Source: JAAXGX01 sp965203565 (GTDB lineage: Bacteria; Acidobacteriota; Vicinamibacteria; Vicinamibacterales; UBA8438). Taken from it: a stretch of 64,000 nt of DNA. The DNA lies in NCBI GenBank assembly GCA_965203565.1, contig OZ241896.1:2790001-2854000 (forward strand), given 5' to 3'. The stretch's first letter is position 1. Each line of letters starts with the position of its first letter. The notes beneath the pieces were generated by a model, which was given only the letters and a program-made list of their open reading frames with translations, was not told the DNA's origin and made no database searches. This document shows, piece by piece, positions 33,831-42,601 of the stretch. Both the position numbers and the translations under genes were made by a program.

Positions 33831-36638
33831 TCAGAACGCGAAGTCCGAAGCGTCCAGGTCGGCGGGGGCGACGCCGGCGAGCAGGATCGTGCCGCCGCCG
33901 TGGCTCTCCAGGTCGATCAGCGTCCCGCCTGAGGCCTGCGAGATATTCAAACTGGAGAATCCCGAGAGACCGAACGCCGTCAGGTCGATGACGTCGTCCC
34001 CCTGGCCGAAACGCCTGACGGTGTCGCTGCCGTGCCCGCTCCGGAAGACGAAGGTGTCGTCGCCGTCGCCGCTCTCGAGAACGTCGTCACCGGCGTCACC
34101 CGAGATCGTGTTGTCGCCGTCACCGAACGCCCGGAGCGTATCGTTGCCGGCGTCGCCAGATATCGTGTTGTCGCCGTAGCGCACCTGGACTGTATCGTTT
34201 CCGTCACCGCCTGAGATCGTGTCGTTTCCGCGACTGTCGAGATCGCGATGCACTTCTCCGATAGTGTCGTCACCGGCGCCGCCCATCAGCAGATCGTCGC
34301 CCCGGCCGCCAGCCAAACTGTCATTGCCTGCTCCGCCGTATAGCTGATCGTCGCCGCTGCCTGCATCCAAACGGTCGTTGCCTGCTTCGCCGTATAGCTG
34401 ATCGTCGCCGCTGCTTGCATCCAAACGGTCGTTGCCTGCACCGCCCATCAACAGGTCGTCGCCCCAGCCGCCAGATAGAAAGTCACTGCCGGCTTCGCCG
34501 TACAGCCGGTTGTCGCCGTCACCGCCGTGCAAGAAGTCGTTACCTTCGCCGCCCCGGAGCGTATCGTCGCCGCCAAAGCCGCTGAGCCGGTTGCTGCCAC
34601 CGTCGCCCGTGAGCCGGTCGTCGTACTTCGTGCCGGCGACGTTCTCGACGCTGCTGAGCGTGTCGCCTTGCGCGTCGCCGCCGGATCCGACGCCGGTCTC
34701 GAGATTCACCGTCACGCCGGACGCCGACAGGGAGTAGTCCACGCCGTCCGTGCCGCCGCCGCCTGCGAGCCGGTCGGCGCCGTCGCCGCCGTACAGCGCG
34801 TCATTACCGTCTTCGCCGTACAGCGCGTCATCACCGGCTTCGCCATACAGCCGGTCATTTCCATCGCCGCCCCGGAGCGTATCGTTACCATCGCTGCCCC
34901 ACAACAGGTTGTTGCCACCATCGCCCTGGAGCGTCTCCCCGCCGTTGTTCATGCCGTCGTCCTCGTTCGTGTCGCCACCGTCGTCGGCGCCCTTCTGGGC
35001 GAACACGAAATCGGACGCATCCAGGTTGTCGACTCCCCTGACCAGGACTGTGCCGCCGCCCTGGCTCTCCAGATTGATCAGTATCCCCCCGCCCGCCTTC
35101 GACATCTTCAGACTGGAGAACTCCGAGATCCCCAGCGCCGTGACGTCGATAAAGTCCCTCGCGTTTCTCGAATCAGCTTCTTCCGCTGACCAGAAATTCC
35201 TGATGATGTCGTTCCCGCGCCCGACCCCGAAGACGTACGTATCGCTGCCGGCGACTCCAAACAAATAGTCGTCACCGCTACCACCTATCAGCCGATCTTC
35301 ACCAGGCGAGCCGTACAGCGTGTCGTGGCCCTCTCCGCCGTACAGCCAGTCGTCGCCCGACCCACCGCGCAGAAAGTCGTTGCCGGCGCCGCCCTCCAGC
35401 ATGTCGTCGTCCGCGCCGCCGGCGACCCGATCGTCCCCGTTCCCGCCTCGGAGCGTGTCGTCGCCCGCGTCGCCGTACAGCGTGTCGGCGCCGTCCTCGC
35501 CGTACAGTCGGTCGTTGCCAGCAGTGCCCAGCAGCATGTTGTCGCCGTCGTCGCCCCGGATCGTGTTGTCGTCGCCCTCGTTCGCGCCGCCGTTCGTGCC
35601 GTCACCGGCGTTCGCGCCGCCCTCGTCGTCGGCGTCGGTTTCGTCCGCACCCTCCTGCGCGAACACGAAGTCGGACGCATCCAGGTCGTCGATGGCGAAG
35701 CCGGCGAGCAGGACCGAGCCGCCGCCCGCACTCTCCAGATCGATCAGCGTCCCGACCGACGTCGTCGTCTTCTTCAGGCCGGAAAACGCCGAGACCCCCA
35801 GCGCCGTCAGGTCGATGCGGTCTTCTCCGTCCGCGAAACGCATGATGGTGTCGCTGCCGTGCCCGGCGCGGAAAACGAAGGTGTCTTCGCCCACGCCGCC
35901 CTCGAGCGTGTCGTCGCCGGCGCCGCCCGTCAGCCGATCGTCGCCGTTGCCGCCCCAGAGCGTGTCGTCGCCCGCGTCGCCGTACAACCGGTCGGCGGCG
36001 GCGTTACCTATCAGCCAGTCGTCGTCGGCGCCGCCTCGGAGCGTGTCGGCGCCGCCGGCGCCATGGATCGTGTCGCTGCCGGCGCCGCCCTCCAGCACGT
36101 CGTCGTCCGCGCCGCCGGCGACCCGATCGTCCCCGTTCCCGCCTCGGAGCGTGTCGTCGCCCGCGTCGCCGTACAGCCGGTCTCTGTCGCCGTTGCCGAT
36201 CAGAACGTCGTCGCCGTCCCCGGCCCGGAGCAGGTTGGGGCCGTCGTCGCCGGTGAGCCGGTCGGCGTGCGCCGAGCCGACGACGTCCTCGATGCGATTG
36301 AGCGTGTCGCCGTCCGCGTCGCCGCCGGACCCGGCGCCGTCGGCGAGGTCCACCGTCACGCCGGACGCCGAGCCGGAGTAGGTCGCCGTGTCCCGACCCG
36401 AGCCGCCGACGATCCGGTCACTGCCGTCGCCGCCCGAGAGCAGGTCGTCGTCGTTGCCGCCCCAGAGCGTGTCGTCGCCCGCGCCGCCGTAAAGCTGGTC
36501 GTCACCGGTGTTGCCGATCAGGTGGTCGTCGCCGCCGCCGCCCCGCAGGACGTCGTCGCCGCCTGCGCCCAGGATCGTGTCGTCGGTGGAATCGCCGGAA
36601 AGCTGTTCGCCGCGCCTCGTGCCGTCGATGATCGCCAT
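33831..36638 (-). CDS. Hemolysin-type RTX calcium-binding repeat protein
   Basis: A 935-residue acidic protein made of RTX nonapeptides (GGxGxDxLx), for example GGNGDDRVAGGADDD and GGAGNDFLRGGSGDDWLYGG. Three modules each end with a segment of type IDLTALG...LLAG...LDASDFVF, at about residues 324, 544 and the C-terminus. There is no Sec signal and the C-terminus is uncleaved-looking, so type I secretion is likely. No ABC exporter is in the window. The start at ATG 36638 has AGGGGAA upstream. A 14-base G tract lies in its putative promoter. Internal repeats of 54 bp and about 90 bp are present. Confidence 0.93.
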   Translation of the reverse strand: MAIIDGTRRGEQLSGDSTDDTILGAGGDDVLRGGGGDDHLIGNTGDDQLYGGAGDDTLWGGNDDDLLSGGDGSDRIVGGSGRDTATYSGSASGVTVDLADGAGSGGDADGDTLNRIEDVVGSAHADRLTGDDGPNLLRAGDGDDVLIGNGDRDRLYGDAGDDTLRGGNGDDRVAGGADDDVLEGGAGSDTIHGAGGADTLRGGADDDWLIGNAAADRLYGDAGDDTLWGGNGDDRLTGGAGDDTLEGGVGEDTFVFRAGHGSDTIMRFADGEDRIDLTALGVSAFSGLKKTTTSVGTLIDLESAGGGSVLLAGFAIDDLDASDFVFAQEGADETDADDEGGANAGDGTNGGANEGDDNTIRGDDGDNMLLGTAGNDRLYGEDGADTLYGDAGDDTLRGGNGDDRVAGGADDDMLEGGAGNDFLRGGSGDDWLYGGEGHDTLYGSPGEDRLIGGSGDDYLFGVAGSDTYVFGVGRGNDIIRNFWSAEEADSRNARDFIDVTALGISEFSSLKMSKAGGGILINLESQGGGTVLVRGVDNLDASDFVFAQKGADDGGDTNEDDGMNNGGETLQGDGGNNLLWGSDGNDTLRGGDGNDRLYGEAGDDALYGEDGNDALYGGDGADRLAGGGGTDGVDYSLSASGVTVNLETGVGSGGDAQGDTLSSVENVAGTKYDDRLTGDGGSNRLSGFGGDDTLRGGEGNDFLHGGDGDNRLYGEAGSDFLSGGWGDDLLMGGAGNDRLDASSGDDQLYGEAGNDRLDAGSGDDQLYGGAGNDSLAGGRGDDLLMGGAGDDTIGEVHRDLDSRGNDTISGGDGNDTVQVRYGDNTISGDAGNDTLRAFGDGDNTISGDAGDDVLESGDGDDTFVFRSGHGSDTVRRFGQGDDVIDLTAFGLSGFSSLNISQASGGTLIDLESHGGGTILLAGVAPADLDASDFAF
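34325..34440 (-). repeat. Tandem 54-bp repeat in the RTX gene
   Basis: Two nearly identical 54-bp units encoding NDRLDASSGDDQLYGEAG and NDRLDAGSGDDQLYGGAG. Confidence 0.8.
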
Positions 36639-36685
36639 GTCGTTCCCCTGCTCGTGGATGCCTGATGCAACCGCTGCAACGTCCT

Positions 36686-36718
36686 ACTTTAACCTACCCC
36701 CCCCCCCCCCTTTGTCAA
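36686..36718 (-). promoter_or_regulatory. Candidate phase-variable RTX promoter with G14 tract
   Basis: On the minus strand: TTGACA at 36713-36718, then AA, 14 consecutive G at 36697-36710, then TAGGTT at 36691-36696 (spacer 16). TAAAGT at 36686-36691 would be in register only after losing about four G. The start codon lies about 50 bp downstream. A homopolymer inside the -35/-10 spacer is the classic layout of slipped-strand phase variation. Confidence 0.5.
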
Positions 36719-37079
36719 GCAGACCTGCTCCAGCAGCGTCCGCACTTCGTCCGGGTTGCGGAGGCGCAGCTCGGCGGCGGTCGGGCGGTCTGTCTCCGCG
36801 ACGCGGTCGAACGGGTCGCCATGCAGGGGAGGAAGAAGGTCTACAGCCACGGCATGCGCGCCGGTGATGGCAAGCTCCGTATGGCCGTGCTCCAGCAGAC
36901 CCCGGCGCAGCAAACGCGGGTCGACACGGAAGTCCGGGCGCCCGAGTCCGTTCTTGATGGCGACTTCCCAGAGCGACACAGCGCTGAACACCGGTTCCGT
37001 CGCCCGATCTTCCAGCAGCGTGCGCACGTCTTCCGGTAACCGTTCCGGCTTGCCAGTGACCCGGCTGCGCGAGCAGATC
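36689..37079 (-). pseudogene. VapC-type PIN toxin remnant
   Basis: A degraded type II toxin. The segment reading VTGKPERLPEDVRTLLEDRA, then VFSAVSLWEVAIKNGLGR and HGDPFDRV, is clear VapC. The N-terminus with the first catalytic Asp is cut off at the junction with the M23 gene near 37079. The C-terminus runs into unrelated codons and then the G tract. Confidence 0.7.
36697..36710 (-). repeat. 14-base homopolymer G tract
   Basis: Fourteen consecutive C on the plus strand (G on the RTX coding strand), the longest homopolymer I noticed in the window. Confidence 0.95.
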
Positions 37080-37216
37080 GTCAGTCCGGGAGGAGCGCCA
37101 TCAGCGACAGCGGGTCGACGCGGGCGTCGTTCAGACGGACCGTCCAGTGCAGGTGCGGTCCGGTGACGCGGCCGGTCGCCCCGACCCGGCCCACGACCTG
37201 GCCGCGGGCCACCTGG
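37080..37216 (-). repeat. M23 3' end, partner of the direct repeat
   Basis: The intact counterpart of 33453-33589, same orientation, 3627 bp apart. Confidence 0.9.
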
Positions 37217-38025
37217 TCGCCCTCGGCGACGTCGACCGACGAGAGGTGGGCGAAGTACGAGTACAGCCCCCAGCCGTGGTCGAGGATCACGACCTTGCCG
37301 GAGAAGTACAGGTCGCCGGTCAGGGCGACGGCGGCGGCGTTCGGCGCCTTGACGGGGACGCCCCTGGCGGCCCGGAAGTCGGTTCCGCTGTGCGGACGCC
37401 GCGCCTCGCCGTTGTAGACGCTGCGCCGGCCGAAGCTGCTGGTCGGCTTGCCCGGCACCGGCGCGGAGAACCCGCCCCGCCAGCGCCGTTCGGCGCCGGC
37501 CCGCCGGAAGATCGCCGCCACGTCGCGCGCCTCGCGCTGGATCCGGCCGATCACCTCGGGCGGCGGATTCACGAAGCTCGGGTTGACCTTCAGGCGGCGG
37601 GTCGGGAACTCCTTGGCTTCGACGTCGAGGACGTACCGGCTGCTCGCCGCCGCCCCGTCGGCGCCGGCGGCGCGCACGACGATCTCGTACGGCCCCGGCT
37701 CGGTCGTCAGGTCGATGCCGACCAGACCGCGCCAGACGCCGTCCGACTCGTCGCGGAAGAACCGGACGCGGTGACCGAAGGCGGTCGCCTCGACCGACGC
37801 CGGGGCCCGCGACGGCCGCGCCTCGAGGACGACCACCTCGCCGGGGTGGAGCGCGCGCGCCCGGTGCGACACCTCCAGATGCGGCGACGCGGCGAGCTGG
37901 GCGGCGGCGACGGCGGCCAACGCCGGCGCCAGCGCGGCCGCCGTCCGCGCGAACCTGACCCTCCGGCCGGCGGCGGCCGGCCGTGCGGCCGTTTCCGTCC
38001 GTGCGTCGCTGCGTCTGCGCGTCAT
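37081..38025 (-). CDS. M23 (LytM-type) metallopeptidase
   Basis: A 314-residue protein with an N-terminal membrane anchor or signal, and a C-terminal LytM domain with RRPHSGTDFRAARG and the zinc-binding GPHLHW. It cleaves peptidoglycan cross-bridges or activates amidases. Residues 60-160 form an accessory Ig-like or C2-like domain. The start at ATG 38023-38025 has GGAGGAGGGG upstream. Last gene of the minus-strand run that begins at 45.8 kb. Confidence 0.92.
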   Translation of the reverse strand: MTRRRSDARTETAARPAAAGRRVRFARTAAALAPALAAVAAAQLAASPHLEVSHRARALHPGEVVVLEARPSRAPASVEATAFGHRVRFFRDESDGVWRGLVGIDLTTEPGPYEIVVRAAGADGAAASSRYVLDVEAKEFPTRRLKVNPSFVNPPPEVIGRIQREARDVAAIFRRAGAERRWRGGFSAPVPGKPTSSFGRRSVYNGEARRPHSGTDFRAARGVPVKAPNAAAVALTGDLYFSGKVVILDHGWGLYSYFAHLSSVDVAEGDQVARGQVVGRVGATGRVTGPHLHWTVRLNDARVDPLSLMALLPD

Positions 38026-38041
38026 GCCAGCCCCTCCTCCG

Positions 38042-39286
38042 TCACACCGCCCCGTCGGCCTTCGCGGCGCCGATCGCCGCCGCGTCCAGACCCAGCACGT
38101 CGGACAGGATCTCGTCGGTATGCTCGCCGAGGAGCGGCGAGCGCGTCACCTCGACCGGCGAATCGGACAGCTTGATCGGGCACCCGACCGACAGGTGCCG
38201 TCCGCGCGCCGGGTGGTCGACCTCGACCACCGTTCCGGTCGCCCGCAGCGACGGCTCCTCCGCCAGCTCCTTCATCGACAGGACCGGGCCGCACGGGACG
38301 TTGAGCGGGTTGAGAATCTCCATCACCTCGAACTTCGTCTTCGTCATCGTCCACTGCTCGACGGCGTCGAACATCCGGTCGAGCTTCGAGAGCCGCGCCT
38401 CCGGAGTGCTCCAGTCCGGGTCGCCGATCCAGTCCTCCCGCCCGACGGCCCGCGCGAGGCCGTCGAACGCCGCCGCCTGCGCGATGACGTAGACGTACGC
38501 GTCCGGGTCGCGCTCCCACCCCTTGCACTTGAGGACCGAGCCGGGCTGCCCGCCGCCGGACGCGTTGCCCGCCCGCGGCGTCGACTCCCCGAACGTCCCG
38601 TGCGGGTGCTGGGGATACTCGGTGAGCGGTCCGTGCGCCAGCCGCTGCTGGTCGCGGAGCTTGACGCGGCACAGGTTCAGCACCCCGTCCTGCATCGCGC
38701 ACTCGACCCGCTGGCCGCGGCCGGTCCGCTCGCGCTGGAGGAGCGCCGCCACGACGCCGAGCGCGAGGTGCAGGCCGGCGCCGGAGTCGCCGATCTGCGC
38801 GCCGCTCACCGTCGGCGGCCCGTCGTCGAAGCCGGTGGTGCTGGCGCCGCCGCCCGCGCACTGCGCGATGTTCTCGTACACCTTGCAGTCCTCGTACGGC
38901 CCCGGCCCGAACCCCTTCACGGAGGCGTACACCATCCGGGGGTTGATCCGCCGGATCCGCTCCCAGGGGAACCCCATCCGGTCGAGGGCGCCCGGCGCGA
39001 AGTTCTCGACCAGCACGTCGCACGCCTCCATCAGCCGGGCGAGCAGCGCCTTGCCGGTCTCGCGCTTGGTGTCGAGCGTGATGCTGCGCTTGTTGTGGTT
39101 CAGCATCGTGAAGTAGAGGCTGTCGACGTCCGGGAGGTCGCGAAGCTGGCGGCGCGTGGCGTCGCCGACGCCCGGCCGCTCGACCTTGATGACGTCGGCG
39201 CCGAACCAGGCCAGCAGCTGCGTGCAGGTCGGGCCCGACTGCACGTGGGTCATGTCGAGCACGCGAATCCCGTCGAGCGCCTTCAT
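38042..39286 (-). CDS. frc: Formyl-CoA:oxalate CoA-transferase (CaiB/BaiF family)
   Basis: A 414-residue class III CoA-transferase, close to Frc over its full length. It has VLDMTHVQSGPTCTQLL, SLYFTMLNHNKRSITLD, VYENIAQCAGGGASTTGF, catalytic Asp in GAQIGDSGAG near residue 170, the glycine loop GGGQPG and LLGEHTDEIL. It moves CoA from formyl-CoA to oxalate. No oxalyl-CoA decarboxylase is in the window. It is 16 bp from the M23 gene and 19 bp from panE. Confidence 0.92.
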   Translation of the reverse strand: MKALDGIRVLDMTHVQSGPTCTQLLAWFGADVIKVERPGVGDATRRQLRDLPDVDSLYFTMLNHNKRSITLDTKRETGKALLARLMEACDVLVENFAPGALDRMGFPWERIRRINPRMVYASVKGFGPGPYEDCKVYENIAQCAGGGASTTGFDDGPPTVSGAQIGDSGAGLHLALGVVAALLQRERTGRGQRVECAMQDGVLNLCRVKLRDQQRLAHGPLTEYPQHPHGTFGESTPRAGNASGGGQPGSVLKCKGWERDPDAYVYVIAQAAAFDGLARAVGREDWIGDPDWSTPEARLSKLDRMFDAVEQWTMTKTKFEVMEILNPLNVPCGPVLSMKELAEEPSLRATGTVVEVDHPARGRHLSVGCPIKLSDSPVEVTRSPLLGEHTDEILSDVLGLDAAAIGAAKADGAV

Positions 39287-39305
39287 CCCGTTCTCCGTCG
39301 CCGGC

Positions 39306-40331
39306 TCACTGCGGCGTTCCGGCTATCCGGACCCCCTCCTCGCGGATCGTCCGGTCGAGGAGGCTCACGCACGCATGGACCGTCCTGAGCGCCGGCGCGT
39401 CGACGCCGGTGGCCTCCGCCAGCTCGACCACCGCGCCGAGCATGCCGTCGATCTCCAGCGGCTTGCCCGCCTCCACGTCCTGCAGCATCGAGGTCCTGTG
39501 CCTGCCGACCGCCTCGGCTCCGGCGATGCGCCGCTCCATCGGCACGCGGAACCGGGCGCCGAGACGCTCGCCCACCGCCTGCGCCTCGGTCATCATCGCC
39601 GCCGCCAGCGCGCGCGTGAGCGGGAACCGGCAGACGTCGACCAGCGTGGCGTGCGTCATTGCGCTTATCGGATTGAACGTCAGGTTTCCCCAGAGCTTCA
39701 GCCAGATCTCCGAGCGGACGTCGTCGAGGATACGCGCCTTGAAACCGGCCTCGGCCAGCGCCGCCGCGATGCGCCGCACCCGCGCCGTCTCGCGGCCGTC
39801 GAGCTCGCCGACCGGGAACCGGTTCCCCTCGACGTGGCGGACGACGCCGGGCCGGTCGATCGTCGCCGCCGGATATGCTACGCAGCCGACGATCCGGTCC
39901 GGATCGATCCGGTCGAACAGGACGCCGCGCGGGTCGACCGCCCGCACCACCCGGCCCGCGAACTCTCCCCCGATCTTCTGGAAGTACCACCACGGGACGC
40001 CGTTCTGCAGCGTCACCATCGCCGTCTCGGGACCGAGCAGCGCCGGCAGGTCGTCGACGACGGCTTCTATCTGGTGGGCCTTGAGCGCGAGCAGCACCAG
40101 GTCGTGCGGGCCGAGGTCGCGGATCCGGTCGGTGGCCGCGGCCGGCCGGGCGGTCGTCTCGCCGTCCGCCTCGATCAGCGTCAGCCCCCGGCCGCGGATC
40201 GCCGCCAGATGGGGGCCGCGGGCGACCACCGAGACCTCATGGCCGGCGCGCGCCAGGCGGACCGCCAGACAGCCGCCGATGGCGCCGGCGCCCACCACGC
40301 AGATCGTCATGCGGCCGGTCTCGGCAGTCAT
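39306..40331 (-). CDS. panE: Ketopantoate reductase family (ApbA/PanE)
   Basis: A 341-residue Rossmann enzyme with VVGAGAIGGCLAVRLARAG, VSVVARGPHLAAIR, the catalytic-type Lys in LLALKAHQ, and SEIWLKLWGNLTFNPISAMTHA. It reduces 2-oxo acids such as ketopantoate; in this operon the true substrate may differ. ATG at 40331 overlaps the upstream transporter stop as ATGA. Confidence 0.88.
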   Translation of the reverse strand: MTAETGRMTICVVGAGAIGGCLAVRLARAGHEVSVVARGPHLAAIRGRGLTLIEADGETTARPAAATDRIRDLGPHDLVLLALKAHQIEAVVDDLPALLGPETAMVTLQNGVPWWYFQKIGGEFAGRVVRAVDPRGVLFDRIDPDRIVGCVAYPAATIDRPGVVRHVEGNRFPVGELDGRETARVRRIAAALAEAGFKARILDDVRSEIWLKLWGNLTFNPISAMTHATLVDVCRFPLTRALAAAMMTEAQAVGERLGARFRVPMERRIAGAEAVGRHRTSMLQDVEAGKPLEIDGMLGAVVELAEATGVDAPALRTVHACVSLLDRTIREEGVRIAGTPQ

Positions 40332-41836
40332 GCCCCGAACAGCGTCACGTCGAACACGCGCGCCAGCACGACGATGGCCGTCAGGCCGGTGAACACGGCG
40401 AGGCTGAACCACGCGAAGGCGCGGACCGCCGGCGACGGGTAGAACACGGCGTCGGTCTTCGGGATCACCGTCAGGCAGTAGCGCAGGTTCAGGAAGAAGA
40501 TGACCGGCGCGACGAACAGCGCGAGCGCCGACGCCGTCAGCACCAGGAAGACCGGCCGCGGCAGTCCCGCCATGATCAGCACCGCCGCCGCGAGCGAGTA
40601 CAGCATCGTGATCCGGTAGACGTTGTACTCCGACGCCGCCGTCCGGCGGTGGGCGTCGGTGAGCTGATCGGCGGCGACGCCGGGCAGGCGCGCCGTGGTC
40701 CGGAACAGGTTGCGGCAGCAGGCCGCCACCACGCGGGGCCAGCCGTCGAAATAGTTGAACGCAGTCGAGAAGGTGGCCGCGAACGCGCCCGCCAGGAAGA
40801 CCAGCATCATCTCCGGGCCGATGCTGTCGGTGAAGATGCGGGCGATCTCGCCGATCACGGCGTTGCCCGCCACCTCGCTCGGGTAAAGCCAGACGGCGGC
40901 CAGCAGCAGGAAGACCGCCGCCAGGACGAACGACACCACGTGGCCGAGCGAGAAGTCCCAGAGCCCGATGCGGAACCAGCGCCGGCAGTACTCCTGCGCG
41001 TGCTCCGGCAGGCGCGAGACGTCCACCGCCAGATCCTTCCTGCCCGATCGGAACGGATCGAACCGCCCGGCCAGCCCTTCCCGCTCGAGCTGCTCGCGGA
41101 TGCGGCCCATCCCGACCCGCTTCGCCTTGCCCCACTCCGAAGCCTGCAACGACACGTCGATGCCGGTCGGCAGCAGGCCGAGGAAGGCGGCGACGGTGAG
41201 CCAGGAGCCGGCCGGCGTCTCGACGACGAAGAAGCGGCCCATCGCCGACAACGGCGCCGGCTCGAACAGGTACACGCCGACCGTCGAGACGAACAGCATG
41301 CCGGCCAGCACCTTGGTGGCCAGCTCGACCGCGGCGTAACGCCCGTACAGGATGACGCCGACCGACAGGACGCCGAGCCCCAGCCCGTAGATCCAGGCCG
41401 GCAGACCGACCCCCAGGTACTCGGAGACGACGTAGTAGACCACCGCGGCCGCCGCCGCCAGCCGGCCCGCCTGCCCGAGGGCGCACTGGACGACCGTGGT
41501 GATCAGCACGTACCAGACCGGCCACTTGCCGGGCGCCGTGGCGTAGGCGTCGAGCATGCTGCGGCCGGTGGCGTTCGTGAACCGGAACGCCATCTCGAAG
41601 CCGTAGTACTTGAAGACGTACGCCACCGGGATGCACCAGAGCAGCGCGTACTCGAACCGCCCGCCCGCCACCGGCGCCGTCACCAGGTGGCTGGTGCCGA
41701 CGCCGGTCATCATCAGGATCAGGCCGGGGCCGAAGTGGCGCAGCATCCCGCGCGGAGAAGTGTCGGGGAGCGGCAGCCGGTCGAGGGCGTCGGATTGCGC
41801 CGCGTCCGCCGGCCGGCCGTTCGGCGTGGCGGCCAT
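40328..41836 (-). CDS. Nramp-family-like transporter with altered metal site
   Basis: A 502-residue protein with 11 or more membrane helices. It matches the Nramp superfamily, but helix 1 reads GPGLILMMTGVGTSHLV (no DPGN) and helix 6 region PTGIDVSLQASEWGKAK (no MPH). The substrate is therefore uncertain. It lies 2 bp after the chlorite-dismutase-like gene and overlaps panE. A second, more typical-length relative is at 5.1-6.3 kb. Confidence 0.82.
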   Translation of the reverse strand: MAATPNGRPADAAQSDALDRLPLPDTSPRGMLRHFGPGLILMMTGVGTSHLVTAPVAGGRFEYALLWCIPVAYVFKYYGFEMAFRFTNATGRSMLDAYATAPGKWPVWYVLITTVVQCALGQAGRLAAAAAVVYYVVSEYLGVGLPAWIYGLGLGVLSVGVILYGRYAAVELATKVLAGMLFVSTVGVYLFEPAPLSAMGRFFVVETPAGSWLTVAAFLGLLPTGIDVSLQASEWGKAKRVGMGRIREQLEREGLAGRFDPFRSGRKDLAVDVSRLPEHAQEYCRRWFRIGLWDFSLGHVVSFVLAAVFLLLAAVWLYPSEVAGNAVIGEIARIFTDSIGPEMMLVFLAGAFAATFSTAFNYFDGWPRVVAACCRNLFRTTARLPGVAADQLTDAHRRTAASEYNVYRITMLYSLAAAVLIMAGLPRPVFLVLTASALALFVAPVIFFLNLRYCLTVIPKTDAVFYPSPAVRAFAWFSLAVFTGLTAIVVLARVFDVTLFGA

Positions 41837-41838
41837 CG

Positions 41839-42585
41839 TCAGCCGGGTCGCGCCCGCGCGGGGACCGGGGCCTGGAACAGCGCCTTCCCGACGAAGAACG
41901 GCCCCATCGCGGCGATGAACTCGGCGGTCTGGCGGGTCGTCCGCATCTCCTTGACCAGCTTGGAGAGCGGCAGCAGGTCCGCGCCGATCAGCCCGATCAC
42001 GAACTCGTTGTCGTCACGGTCGATCCCGTGGCATTCGAGCCGGACGTCGGTGGCGTACCCCGCCTCGCCGTAGCGGCGGCCGAGCATCCCGTGCTCCATC
42101 ATGATCTTTCCCTGCTCCGCCCGCGGCAGCCGGTTGTACGCCCCGATGCGGCGCAGCGGGTACCAGACGGCCCACGGGGCGGCCGGGTTCAGCACGCTCC
42201 GGCGGACCTTGCGGAGCAGGAAGTCTTCGAGGTCGGGCTCGCGCCCCTGCGCGTACGTCCGGCCGAACATGGTGAACGCCGGCGCCGGCGTCAGCGCGCT
42301 GAACGGGGGCGACGCCAGCAGCTCGCGCGCAGCTCCGGCGAAGACGCCGGGGTCTTCGTCCATGACGACCACCCCCACCCCGCGCGGGTCGTTCACGTTC
42401 AGGTAGACGGCGGCGTCGAGGCCGCTGCGCTCGACCGCCGCCGCCGCCGGCGCGGCGTCCAGGCAGTCGGTGAACACCTGCAGCTGCACGAACAGCCGGG
42501 CGTCGAGCGCCTGCGGCCGCCCGCGCACCGGCGCGCCGTGCTCCAGCAGGTCCGGTGCGGCGGGAGGATCGGCCTGGTCGGTCAA
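41839..42585 (-). CDS. Chlorite dismutase/HemQ-like family protein
   Basis: About 248 residues, matching the chlorite-dismutase superfamily in the C-terminal half: GKIMMEHGMLGRRYG, ECHGIDRDDNEFVIGLIG, LSKLVKEMRTTRQT and FFVGKALFQ. Relatives are heme proteins or ferredoxin-like dimers; the key His may be the one in MMEHG. The start is probably TTG 42583-42585, 10 bases after a TATAAT on the coding strand. Internal to the oxidoreductase operon. Confidence 0.75.
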   Translation of the reverse strand: MTDQADPPAAPDLLEHGAPVRGRPQALDARLFVQLQVFTDCLDAAPAAAAVERSGLDAAVYLNVNDPRGVGVVVMDEDPGVFAGAARELLASPPFSALTPAPAFTMFGRTYAQGREPDLEDFLLRKVRRSVLNPAAPWAVWYPLRRIGAYNRLPRAEQGKIMMEHGMLGRRYGEAGYATDVRLECHGIDRDDNEFVIGLIGADLLPLSKLVKEMRTTRQTAEFIAAMGPFFVGKALFQAPVPARARPG

Positions 42586-42595
42586 GGTCGCGTCG

Positions 42596-42601
42596 ATTAT
42601 A
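42596..42601 (-). promoter_or_regulatory. TATAAT just before the chlorite-dismutase-like gene
   Basis: A perfect TATAAT on the minus strand, 10 bases before the proposed TTG start and overlapping the GMC gene's stop. It may be an internal promoter for a leaderless transcript; no -35 is clear. Confidence 0.3.

Noticed and set aside
33831..36638. Repeated units that could look like a CRISPR array
   Set aside because: They encode RTX nonapeptides in one open frame; there are no constant repeats with unique spacers and no cas genes.
33831..36638. Complete type I secretion locus with the RTX gene
   Set aside because: No ABC exporter, membrane fusion protein or TolC gene is present on either side.
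39306..41636. 776-codon minus-strand ORF ending with PanE
   Set aside because: Only the last 341 codons are PanE; the upstream part is out of frame with the real transporter gene.
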